A DNA stretch of 50,544 nucleotides from UBA4312 sp040266995. GTDB lineage: Bacteria > Bacillota_I > Bacilli_A > Erysipelotrichales > Erysipelotrichaceae. The stretch lies in contig JAWRHV010000004.1 in NCBI GenBank assembly GCA_040266995.1, positions 1 to 50,544 of the forward strand, given 5' to 3'. How positions within the stretch are numbered: position 1 is the stretch's first letter; each line of letters begins with the position of its first letter. Made by a program: the position numbers and the translations under genes. This document shows positions 24,894 through 32,431 of the stretch, in pieces. The notes under the pieces were generated by a model that was not told the origin of the DNA, made no database searches, and saw nothing but the letters and a program-made list of their open reading frames with translations.

Positions 24894-26658
24894 ATTCCAT
24901 AATAAACAATGCTTTGGAATCAATCTCCTGGGCAAAACGTTCCTTTGCCTGTTCCAATGGGAGCTGTTCCGTTTTCCGTGTACCGCGTTTACGGATCGTT
25001 ACACTTTCATTTTCCACTTCTCCATCTCCGACAACGATCTGGTATGGAATCTTATTGATCTGTGCCTCACGGACACGGTAACCTAATTTTTCATTGCGGG
25101 CATCGATTTCCACACGCATACCCATGCGACGCAATTCCATCATCACGCGTTTTGCGTAATCGTAATGCTTTTCCTGATGAACCGGAATCACAACCAGCTG
25201 CTTCGGCGCCAGCCATAATGGCAGACTTCCTTTTGTTTCTTCCATCAGGAAAGCTACGAACCGATCCAGTGAACCAAGGATGGCACGGTGGATCACAACC
25301 GGGCGCAGTTTCTGATTATCACTGGATACATATTCCAGTTCAAAACGTTCCGGCAGCTGATAATCCAGCTGGATCGTTGATAAAGTTACGTCGTGGCCTA
25401 AAGCAGAGCGAACCTGCACATCGATCTTCGGTCCATAGAAAGCAGCTTCACCGACAGCTTCATAGAATGGAACACCCATTTCCTTCAATACTTCTCTTAA
25501 TTCTGCTTCGCTCTTTTCCCACAAGGCGTCGTTGCCAAAATATTTTTCGGCATTTTCCGGATCGCGCAAAGAAAGCCGGAATGAATACTGCTGGAAGTTA
25601 AAATCCTTGTAGACATCCAGGATCAATTTGGTTACATCTTTGATCTCATCAGCAATCTGATCCGGACGACAGAAGATATGTGAATCGTTCTGTGTGAAAG
25701 AACGAGATCGTTCAATTCCTGTCAATGCACCACCGGCTTCAAACCGGAAATCGTGGGCAATCTCCGCAATACGGATCGGCAGATCACGATAAGAATGCAA
25801 TGTGCTCTTGTACATGATCATATGCTCCGGACAGTTCATCGGACGCAGGCAGTATTCCATGCCATCGCGTTCCATGATCGGGAACATGTCATCTTTATAA
25901 TGTGCCAAATGACCACTGATCTTATATAGCTCAGTAGAAACCACCGATGGTGTCAGCACATGCTGGTAACCTTGTTCCAGCTCTTTATCCATAATATAAT
26001 CCGATAACAGTCTGCGCACCGTAAATCCGTTTGGCTTCCACATTGGCAAGCCGGCACCAACGACTTCCGAGAACATGAACATATCCATTTCTTTTCCCAG
26101 TTTACGATGATCTCTTTGTTTCGCATCTTCCAGATCGGCCAGATGGGCTTCCAGTTCTTCCTTGGTAGGAAAGCAGCAACCGTAGATTCTTTGCAGAACT
26201 TTATTGTTTTTGTCTCCCTTCCAGTAAGCACCGGAATGCTTCAACAGCTTAAAGTTCTTTAACAGCTTTGTCGTTTCAACGTGAGGTCCACGACATAGAT
26301 CCGTGAAATCTCCCTGGGTATACATGGAGATGTTGGTTCCTTCCGGCATACGAGAAATCAAATCTACTTTGTATGGATCGTCTTTAAATTGTTCCAGCGC
26401 TTCTTCACGGCTGATCTCATGACGGACGATGCGTTTATTGGATTTTGCGCATTTCTTCATTTCCTTCTCGATTTTGGCAATATCCTCATCGCGGATAACA
26501 TCATCGCCTAAATCAATATCGTAATAAAAGCCTTCTTCCACGACCGGGCCGACCCAAAACTTGGCGTGGGGATACAGATGCTTAACAGCCTGGGCCATTA
26601 AGTGCGCACAACTGTGATTCAGGATGCTTAATTCTTCATTTTCTTTAAAATTTACCAT
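24892..26658 (-). CDS. thrS: Threonyl-tRNA synthetase
   Basis: The class II synthetase of 588 residues charges tRNA-Thr. The zinc-containing editing domain is at the N-terminal side (HSCAHLMAQAVKHLYP near residue 15), followed by the catalytic core with motif 2 and 3 segments (CLRPMNCPEHMIMY near 275, IHRAILGSLDRF near 460) and the anticodon domain (LVVIPVHQEKHYDYA onward). It is shorter than typical ThrRS (about 640) because the N-terminal TGS domain is missing. GGAGG lies nine bases before the ATG. Expression is governed by the T-box leader upstream. Confidence 0.96.
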   Translation of the reverse strand: MVNFKENEELSILNHSCAHLMAQAVKHLYPHAKFWVGPVVEEGFYYDIDLGDDVIRDEDIAKIEKEMKKCAKSNKRIVRHEISREEALEQFKDDPYKVDLISRMPEGTNISMYTQGDFTDLCRGPHVETTKLLKNFKLLKHSGAYWKGDKNNKVLQRIYGCCFPTKEELEAHLADLEDAKQRDHRKLGKEMDMFMFSEVVGAGLPMWKPNGFTVRRLLSDYIMDKELEQGYQHVLTPSVVSTELYKISGHLAHYKDDMFPIMERDGMEYCLRPMNCPEHMIMYKSTLHSYRDLPIRIAEIAHDFRFEAGGALTGIERSRSFTQNDSHIFCRPDQIADEIKDVTKLILDVYKDFNFQQYSFRLSLRDPENAEKYFGNDALWEKSEAELREVLKEMGVPFYEAVGEAAFYGPKIDVQVRSALGHDVTLSTIQLDYQLPERFELEYVSSDNQKLRPVVIHRAILGSLDRFVAFLMEETKGSLPLWLAPKQLVVIPVHQEKHYDYAKRVMMELRRMGMRVEIDARNEKLGYRVREAQINKIPYQIVVGDGEVENESVTIRKRGTRKTEQLPLEQAKERFAQEIDSKALFIME

Positions 26659-26894
26659 TCTATTTTTCCTCCATATAAAAAGCGACAGCAGTCAAAGGAC
26701 GTCTGTCGCACGCGGTACCACCTTTGTTTATGCAGATTATGCATACACCTCATTATCTTTTAACGCAAGAATACGGCACACTTTTTCAAGGGCAATTCAA
26801 AGGGAGTAAATACCAGTTCCGTCAAAAAGCTTCCACCACCCGCTTTTCTCTCTCTATCCGAAGGTCTTGTATTCATATCCTTATCATCATTGAT
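26659..26894 (-). promoter_or_regulatory. T-box riboswitch leader of thrS
   Basis: The leader contains the conserved T-box sequence AAAGGTGGTACCGCG (26711-26725), the terminal stem I segment GGTGGAAGC and a purine-rich AGAGAGA stretch. The competing terminator follows. The UGGU bulge in the T-box would pair with the NCCA end of an uncharged tRNA having A73. A likely specifier is ACT (Thr) near 26815-26817, placed before a GTATT that pairs with an AATAC on the 5' side; this placement is tentative. Uncharged tRNA-Thr should favour the antiterminator and thrS expression. Confidence 0.9.
26676..26709 (-). terminator. T-box-controlled terminator before thrS
   Basis: GCGACAG and CTGTCGC form a 7-bp stem across a 14-base loop, followed by five T. 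Confidence 0.88.
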
Positions 26895-26900
26895 AAAAAA

Positions 26901-26929
26901 ATTATAAATCGAATGCGCCCATAAGTCAA
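26901..26929 (-). promoter_or_regulatory. Promoter of the thrS T-box leader
   Basis: TTGACT (26924-26929), 17-base spacer, TATAAT (26901-26906). Predicted +1 near 26894. Confidence 0.9.
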
Positions 26930-26976
26930 AAAAAAGGAAGGGAAACTTGAAGGATCTCCCCACGCTTTCTCTTCCT
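26928..26976 (-). terminator. Rho-independent terminator of the metal efflux genes
   Basis: AGGAAGAGAAA and TTTCCCTTCCT pair with one mismatch over a 20-base loop, followed by a run of eight T. It overlaps the -35 box of the thrS promoter. Confidence 0.78.
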
Positions 26977-26977
26977 G

Positions 26978-28840
26978 TTAAAGTCCATTGACATTCATGC
27001 AGCGCATCGCATTCAATATAGCCAGAAATGCAACACCGACATCGGCAAAGACGGCTGCCCACATGCCGGTCATCCCCAATGCCCCGAGGATAAGCACAAG
27101 AACTTTGACCGCAATTGAGAACACGATATTCTGGTGAACAATTTTTAAGGTCTTATGACTGATACGGATGGCTGTAGCGATGCTGGCCGGATCATCATCC
27201 ATTAACACGATATCGGCCGCTTCAATGGCTGCATCACTGCCTAAGGCACCCATCGCAATGCCGACATCACTACGTGTCAATACCGGTGCATCGTTGATTC
27301 CGTCGCCGACAAACGCCAGTTTTTCTTTCTCATTGCCTGTTTTCAACAAGGCTTCCACACAATCCACTTTATCCGTCGGCAATAACTGGGCATGTACTTC
27401 ATCCATCTGCAACGTATCGGCAACGGCTTCGGCAACCTGCCGGCTGTCTCCTGTCAACATGATGGTTTTTTGAATACCGGCTGCCTTCAGATTCCGGATG
27501 GCCTGCTTTGCGTTTTCTTTGATTTCATCCGCAATTTCAATAGATCCCAAATATGCATCCTCAGTGCAGACATAGATGATGGTTCCTAACCCGCAAGCCA
27601 TTTCATCTACCTCTTGGCCGATTTTGTTCATCAGCTTGATATTACCGACATAATACGGAACCCCTTTCACGCTCGCACACATGCCATGACCGGCTATTTC
27701 CTGCACATTGTCCACATCCGATGTATCAACAGCTTTTCCGTACATTTCTTTAATGGATTTGGAAATCGGATGATTAGAAAAGCTTTCAATCTTCGCTACC
27801 AGCTCTAAAAGCTCTTCCTGGGTTCCTTTTTCAACATGGATCTGTGTTACCTTAAAATTTCCTTTGGTCAAGGTACCGGTTTTATCAAAAACGATCCTTG
27901 TCACCTGCGATAAAGCTTCCAGATAATTGGACCCTTTGACCAGGATCCCACGACGGCTGGCGGCTCCAATGCCTCCAAAAAAGCTTAGCGGAACGCTGAT
28001 AACCAAAGCACACGGACAGGAAATAACAAGGAATGTCAGGGCTCGATAGATCCACTGGCCCCAGTTTCCAGTCACCAGGGATGGAATTACTGCCAATGCC
28101 AACGCACTGAATACGACAATCGGCGTATAGAAGCGGGCAAATTTCGTGATAAAATCCTCACTTTTACTTTTCCGGTCACTGGCATTTTCCACCATTTCCA
28201 ATATTTTTGATACCGTTGAATCTTCAAATTCCTTGGTCACCTTGGCATATACAACCCCACTTTGGTTGATGCAGCCACTGATCACTTCATCTCCTACAGT
28301 GACTTGACGAGGAATTGATTCCCCGGTCAGAGCACTGGTATCCAGGATCGTGGTTCCTTTGGTCACCATACCATCCAATGGAACCTTTTCTCCCGGCTGA
28401 ATGACAATGATATCACCAACGGAAACCTCTTCCGGATCTACCTGCTCTATCGTTCCATTGACTTCGATACACGCATAGTCCGGGCAAATATCCATCAGAT
28501 CCGCTATGGACTGACGGGAACGATTGACCGCATACGATTGAAACCATTCTCCAATCTGGTAAAACAGGACAACTGCACATGATTCTGAATACTCTCCTAA
28601 TGCTAAGGCACCCAGACTGGCTACGGCCATCAGGAAATTCTCATCAAATACCTGACCATGACCAATATTGGTCACGGCCTTCTTTAGGATGTCATAAGAA
28701 ATATAGGCATAAATACACAAAAACAGAATGGTCTGCGCAAGCTTCGGTAATGGAGCAATCAGGGCAATCCCATAAGCCACCAAGGCAATGCCGATCCGAA
28801 GCAGCATCTTTTTCTGTTTCTTTGTCATGTTTTTAAGCAT
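26978..28840 (-). CDS. cadA: Zn2+/Cd2+/Pb2+-translocating P-type ATPase (P1B-2)
   Basis: The 620-residue pump exports divalent soft metals using ATP. It has the membrane metal site CPC (ISCPCALVISVP near residue 285), the phosphorylation motif DKTGTLTKG near 325, the ATP-binding HPIS segment (SNHPISKSI near 365), MLTGDSRQ and GDGINDAP. The last helices contain FADVGVAFLAILNAMRC with the aspartate typical of Zn/Cd pumps. The N-terminal metal-binding HMA domain is not fused but encoded by the preceding gene. The ATG at 28840 overlaps that gene's stop (ATGCTTAA), pointing to translational coupling; the open frame begins earlier at a TTG. Confidence 0.92.
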   Translation of the reverse strand: MLKNMTKKQKKMLLRIGIALVAYGIALIAPLPKLAQTILFLCIYAYISYDILKKAVTNIGHGQVFDENFLMAVASLGALALGEYSESCAVVLFYQIGEWFQSYAVNRSRQSIADLMDICPDYACIEVNGTIEQVDPEEVSVGDIIVIQPGEKVPLDGMVTKGTTILDTSALTGESIPRQVTVGDEVISGCINQSGVVYAKVTKEFEDSTVSKILEMVENASDRKSKSEDFITKFARFYTPIVVFSALALAVIPSLVTGNWGQWIYRALTFLVISCPCALVISVPLSFFGGIGAASRRGILVKGSNYLEALSQVTRIVFDKTGTLTKGNFKVTQIHVEKGTQEELLELVAKIESFSNHPISKSIKEMYGKAVDTSDVDNVQEIAGHGMCASVKGVPYYVGNIKLMNKIGQEVDEMACGLGTIIYVCTEDAYLGSIEIADEIKENAKQAIRNLKAAGIQKTIMLTGDSRQVAEAVADTLQMDEVHAQLLPTDKVDCVEALLKTGNEKEKLAFVGDGINDAPVLTRSDVGIAMGALGSDAAIEAADIVLMDDDPASIATAIRISHKTLKIVHQNIVFSIAVKVLVLILGALGMTGMWAAVFADVGVAFLAILNAMRCMNVNGL

Positions 28841-29045
28841 AGACTTCAAAATCAGAATCTACTTTTTTCCCTACTTTTTCCACTTCTTTGACGATCTGAT
28901 CTATATCGCCATCGACATCTAATGTCATCTTCTGCGTCATAAAGTTTACACGCGCTTTATTGACTGTTTCCATCTTACCGATCGCATCTTCGATCTTTGC
29001 CGCACAATTTGCACAATCCACTTCAATCTTATATGTTTTTTTCAT
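28833..29045 (-). CDS. Stand-alone heavy-metal-associated (HMA) domain protein
   Basis: The 70-residue product is a single ferredoxin-like HMA domain with the metal-binding CxxC as VDCANCAAKIE near residue 10. It corresponds to the N-terminal domain that is normally fused to CadA/ZntA pumps, so it probably hands metal to, or senses metal for, the pump encoded next. GGAGG precedes the ATG by eight bases. It is the first gene of the efflux unit, directly after the repressor operator. Its C-terminus (DSDFEVYA) is acidic. Confidence 0.9.
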   Translation of the reverse strand: MKKTYKIEVDCANCAAKIEDAIGKMETVNKARVNFMTQKMTLDVDGDIDQIVKEVEKVGKKVDSDFEVYA

Positions 29046-29072
29046 AAAACTTTCCTCCCTTTATTGAACAAT

Positions 29073-29086
29073 TGAATAACTGTTCA
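29073..29086. promoter_or_regulatory. 12-2-12-type operator for the ArsR/SmtB repressor
   Basis: TGAATAACTGTTCA on the plus strand, i.e. TGAACA-N2-TATTCA on the other, is the core of known SmtB/CadC-family operators. It lies about 8-22 bases after the predicted start of the efflux transcript. A flanking TTGAACA-N10-TGTTCAA repeat (29064-29087) overlaps it. Confidence 0.82.
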
Positions 29087-29100
29087 ACTATTCTACTAAT

Positions 29101-29129
29101 AATATACCCCTGTATACAAAGACTGTCAA
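29101..29129 (-). promoter_or_regulatory. Promoter of the HMA-cadA unit
   Basis: Consensus TTGACA (29124-29129), 17-base spacer, TATATT (29101-29106). Predicted +1 near 29094, just before the operator. Confidence 0.9.
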
Positions 29130-29175
29130 TGAAGAATTATTCTTTTTTTCTTCCTTATATTATATATATACGCAT

Positions 29176-29204
29176 TCGACAATTCTTTTTCTTTCCTTTA
29201 TAAT
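29176..29204 (+). promoter_or_regulatory. Promoter of the ArsR-type gene; predicted leaderless start
   Basis: TCGACA (29176-29181), 17-base spacer, TATAAT (29199-29204), then AGTTTT and ATG at 29211. The +1 would be the A of ATG. Confidence 0.8.
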
Positions 29205-29210
29205 AGTTTT

Positions 29211-29564
29211 ATGAATAAACCGTATTTATATGATCCCCAAAATCCAGAACTTATTGAACTGGCTATCCAGGAAATGCCATGTGAACAAACAACAGACAGT
29301 CTGTCCCAGTTCTTTAAAGTCATGGGTGATGTGACTCGTTTAAAATTGTTGATGGCCTTGGAAAAAGGAGAATTATGTGCCAGTGATCTGTCCAATATCG
29401 TCGGACTAAACCGATCGGCCATCAGTCATCAGCTGAAAGCTTTAAAAACAGCGAAACTTGTCAAGTCACGAAAAGAGGGAAAAACCGTCTATTATTCCCT
29501 GGATGATGAGCATATCCATTCCGTATTAAAAGTCAGTCTGGAACATATTCTGGAAGAGGATTGA
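29211..29564 (+). CDS. ArsR/SmtB-family metal-responsive repressor (zinc alpha-5 site)
   Basis: The 117-residue winged-helix repressor has its recognition helix at NRSAISHQLKALKTAKLV (about residues 67-84) and wing at SRKEGKTVYYSL. The last helix has D99-x-H101-x10-H112-x2-E115, exactly the zinc-sensing alpha-5 site of SmtB/ZiaR. The alpha-3 site of CadC is incomplete: ELCASDL keeps one of the two cysteines. It should release the operator at 29073-29086 when zinc is bound, inducing the divergent HMA-cadA unit. No Shine-Dalgarno precedes the ATG; the message is predicted leaderless. Confidence 0.9.
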   Translation: MNKPYLYDPQNPELIELAIQEMPCEQTTDSLSQFFKVMGDVTRLKLLMALEKGELCASDLSNIVGLNRSAISHQLKALKTAKLVKSRKEGKTVYYSLDDEHIHSVLKVSLEHILEED

Positions 29565-29590
29565 TTTCTTCTTCTTTTTTTATTTATAAT
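29561..29590 (+). promoter_or_regulatory. Promoter of yaaA; predicted leaderless start
   Basis: TTGATT (29561-29566, overlapping the stop codon of the repressor gene), 18-base spacer, TATAAT (29585-29590), ATTTCT, then ATG at 29597. Confidence 0.72.
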
Positions 29591-29596
29591 ATTTCT

Positions 29597-30310
29597 ATGC
29601 AGATTATCATTTCACCGGCTAAACAAATGAAACCCACAGACGATGATTTTGGACCGATAACCCAGCCAGCTTTTTCAGACCGTTCGAAAGAACTGGTGAA
29701 GAGCATGCAAAAGCTGGATTATGCTTCCTTGAAAAAAGCACTGCGATGCTCCGACAAAATTGCTCAGTCTGCTTATGATCAGTATCAGACCTTTGACTTT
29801 GAACGCAATGTATCGCCGGCTTTGTTTACATACAGCGGGATCCAATACCAATACATGGCCCCAGATGTATTCACCGACGATCAGATACAGTATGTACAAG
29901 ATCATTTGTGGATCCTATCCGGTTTATATGGTGCTTTGCGCCCGATGGATGGAATCGTTGTTTACCGGCTGGAAATGCAGACAAAGATCCCGGACTCCTT
30001 ATATTCCTATTGGTCCGATACCTTGGCCAACCATATTCCTGCAGGGCCCATACTGAATCTGGCCAGCGAGGAATATGCCAAATGCATCCGGAAGTACCGT
30101 CCGGTCATCGATGTTCGCTTTTGTCATAACGAAAACGGTAAACTAAAGGAAAAAGGGGTATATGCCAAAATGGCAAGAGGACGTATGGTACGTTTTATGG
30201 CGGAACAGCAAGTAGAAACCGTTGAAGAGCTTTACAGCTTTCATGATTTCAATTACATTTACAGCCCGCATGACAGTAACAGCTCTGTTTTGGTATACAT
30301 ACAAAAATAG
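29597..30310 (+). CDS. yaaA: YaaA family peroxide-stress protein
   Basis: The 237-residue product belongs to the YaaA/DUF328 family, which in E. coli lowers free iron and protects DNA during peroxide stress. It begins with MQIIISPAKQMK and shows YSGIQYQYMAP near residue 80, LWILSGLYGALRPMDGI near 105, YRLEM near 125 and VDVRFCHNENGKLKE near 175. The ATG at 29597 is the family start and sits six bases after TATAAT; the open frame's earlier ATG at 29561 would lie in the -35 box. It follows the metal repressor but has its own promoter. It ends at a bidirectional terminator. Confidence 0.9.
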   Translation: MQIIISPAKQMKPTDDDFGPITQPAFSDRSKELVKSMQKLDYASLKKALRCSDKIAQSAYDQYQTFDFERNVSPALFTYSGIQYQYMAPDVFTDDQIQYVQDHLWILSGLYGALRPMDGIVVYRLEMQTKIPDSLYSYWSDTLANHIPAGPILNLASEEYAKCIRKYRPVIDVRFCHNENGKLKEKGVYAKMARGRMVRFMAEQQVETVEELYSFHDFNYIYSPHDSNSSVLVYIQK

Positions 30311-30334
30311 ACGGAATGAACCGTCTATTTTTTT
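30303..30334. terminator. Bidirectional terminator between yaaA and the histidine kinase gene
   Basis: AAATAGACGG and CCGTCTATTT form a perfect 10-bp stem with a six-base loop and T runs on both strands. Confidence 0.92.
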
Positions 30335-31749
30335 GATTGTTTGGCAGAGCGAAGATTGATCCGCTTTCTTTCCTGTCTCCTCTTTTCCGGTTTGACTTCC
30401 CGGTATATTTCGAAACAGACTCCATCTGTCGTATTGTACCCTTTTACCATATATTTATTCGCTTTTACAACCTTGGATACAATGGATAATCCTAAACCAA
30501 AGCGGCCTCCCTCTCCTTTTTCATAGGGTCGGAACAACGTATCGATCCGGTCTTCATCCATCATCGGTCCATCGTTGCTGATTTTCAGATTGTTTTCGTG
30601 CACTTCAATACGAATATACGACTTGGCATATCGAAACGCATTCTCCATGATGTTCTCGATTGCTACCCGCCAGGCTTCCAGCAATCCATCGAAGAACACT
30701 TCTTCCACATCTGTTTGAATTTCTATTTCCGGGCGAATGACTGCGGAATTCAAAACCACCTGCTCTACGACATCCTTCATATTGGTCACTACACCTTCTG
30801 CATCGGATGTCAATAAATATTCTACCCGGTTCAAATACAATAAATTATGCACCTTATTTTCCAGCCGCTGCGCATTGTCAATGATAACATCGGCACTTTT
30901 TTCCATGGTCCCATACGGATAGATGCCATCCTTGATAGATTCCGCATACGATTTAATGGTCGCAATCGGTGTTTTCAGGTCGTGGGATATGTTATGGACC
31001 ATCTCTTCCTTGGCTTTTTCCTGTTTGTCCAGCTCTTCTTTCATTGAAGATAACGCTTTGGCCACTTCTCCGATCTCATCCTCCCGATTGATCACAAGCT
31101 CCACATCTTTTCCTAAACGAACCTGATCAATATAGTATTTGATCTGATTCAGCGGATGAATGATGGAATACACCCAGATCATCAGGATCATCATAAAGGC
31201 AAAATACGCAAAAATGGTCAAGTCGAAGGTGGAGTCCACCAGCGAGCTTCGCAGTTCATTGGCATATGTATCATCCATAAAACTGGCAAGGACAAATTCC
31301 TCTTTGTTGAAATTGATATATTGCTCACGATAAAAATATTTCTTTGTACCGATGTCCACCGTTTTCTCAATGACCTTGTTGTCATTGGAAATCTCCAGGG
31401 AAGAGCTCTTCAATGCCTCCAACAATTCAATCGGCACCGTTTCATTGTCCGATGAATTCATGATTTCTATGCCATTGCGATCAATGATACAGTTAACCTG
31501 GAAATCATCTGTCATCATCTCCAGGTAATCCTTTTTCACCGTCTCTTTGTTGTTGGACTTTACGACCGTGACCAGCGACTGCTGGCGGTTGGCCATCATA
31601 CCGAAGGTCTGTTTGGCTATGGTACGGTCGATGTTTCCGTTCAAAAACAGAAAGAAGAAGGAAAAGAAGAAAATAATGAACAACAGGATGATCATAATTA
31701 CCTGATTGGTCAAAGACAGTTTACGAAAATATTCAGTAATCTTTTTCAT
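30325..31749 (-). CDS. Sensor histidine kinase
   Basis: The 474-residue membrane kinase has two membrane helices (about residues 15-37 and 178-196) around a roughly 140-residue extracytoplasmic sensor region, then HAMP, a HisKA domain with phospho-acceptor H256 (HNISHDLKTP) and an HATPase domain with N box (ENIMENAFRYAK) and G boxes (GEGGRFGLGLS). The C-terminus is unusually basic. It starts one base after the response regulator's stop and is the last gene of the operon that begins with cdaA. The signal is unknown; a wall or secretion stress signal is a guess from context only. Confidence 0.92.
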   Translation of the reverse strand: MKKITEYFRKLSLTNQVIMIILLFIIFFFSFFFLFLNGNIDRTIAKQTFGMMANRQQSLVTVVKSNNKETVKKDYLEMMTDDFQVNCIIDRNGIEIMNSSDNETVPIELLEALKSSSLEISNDNKVIEKTVDIGTKKYFYREQYINFNKEEFVLASFMDDTYANELRSSLVDSTFDLTIFAYFAFMMILMIWVYSIIHPLNQIKYYIDQVRLGKDVELVINREDEIGEVAKALSSMKEELDKQEKAKEEMVHNISHDLKTPIATIKSYAESIKDGIYPYGTMEKSADVIIDNAQRLENKVHNLLYLNRVEYLLTSDAEGVVTNMKDVVEQVVLNSAVIRPEIEIQTDVEEVFFDGLLEAWRVAIENIMENAFRYAKSYIRIEVHENNLKISNDGPMMDEDRIDTLFRPYEKGEGGRFGLGLSIVSKVVKANKYMVKGYNTTDGVCFEIYREVKPEKRRQERKRINLRSAKQSKK

Positions 31750-31750
31750 A

Positions 31751-32410
31751 TTAGCCTAAGCGATAACCATAACCATAGATCGTATGAATGTTCAGATTCG
31801 GCAGCTTTTTACGCAGACGACGTAATGTATCATCCACCACACGATCCGAACCAAAATAGTTTTCATCCCATACGTTCTCTAAGATCTTATCCCTTGAAAA
31901 CGCAATGCCTTTATTCTTGATGAACATCATCAGAAGATCAAATTCCTTTGTGGTCAATTCAATTTCCTGATTGTCGAAGAAGATCTTTCTTTGCTCTTCA
32001 TCCAGCTCATACCCGTCAATACTGATGCGATTGTTATCATCCTTGTAGGCCCGTTTGATCAGATTGTTGACACGTAACACCAGTTCCTTAGGTGAAAACG
32101 GTTTTGTGATATAATCATCACTTCCCTTTTCCAAACCGATGACACGGTCAAACTCCTTGTCACGGGCGGACATAAAGATGACCGGAATCTCCGGTCCCTG
32201 CAGATGGATCTCTTCAATCAGATCAAAACCGGATTTATCATCCAACATAATATCCAGGATCCATAAGTGCACATCATCATCCGTAACGTGAGCATTGGCT
32301 TCTTCATATGTATAATAGGATCTTACTTCGTATCCTTCCTTACGCAAGTATTGGGCGACTAAGTTATTCAGATCCTTCTCGTCTTCCACGACGCAAATGA
32401 CTCTTTTCAT
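31751..32410 (-). CDS. OmpR/PhoB-family response regulator
   Basis: The 219-residue regulator has a receiver domain with acidic pocket ED at 9-10, phospho-acceptor D53 (LWILDIMLDD), and the conserved SAR (81-83 region) and K in DYITKPFSP. A winged-helix DNA-binding domain follows (ELTTKEFDLLMMF to YGYGYRLG). It is partnered with the histidine kinase that starts one base later. AGGAGGG precedes the ATG, 21 bases after glmM ends, so it is part of the c-di-AMP/glmM operon. Confidence 0.93.
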   Translation of the reverse strand: MKRVICVVEDEKDLNNLVAQYLRKEGYEVRSYYTYEEANAHVTDDDVHLWILDIMLDDKSGFDLIEEIHLQGPEIPVIFMSARDKEFDRVIGLEKGSDDYITKPFSPKELVLRVNNLIKRAYKDDNNRISIDGYELDEEQRKIFFDNQEIELTTKEFDLLMMFIKNKGIAFSRDKILENVWDENYFGSDRVVDDTLRRLRKKLPNLNIHTIYGYGYRLG

Positions 32411-32431
32411 CGCTGTGCCCTCCTTCCATTA

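Noticed and set aside
26760..27062. 100-codon minus-strand frame before thrS
   Set aside because: It overlaps the end of cadA, its terminator, the thrS promoter and the T-box leader; there is no start signal.
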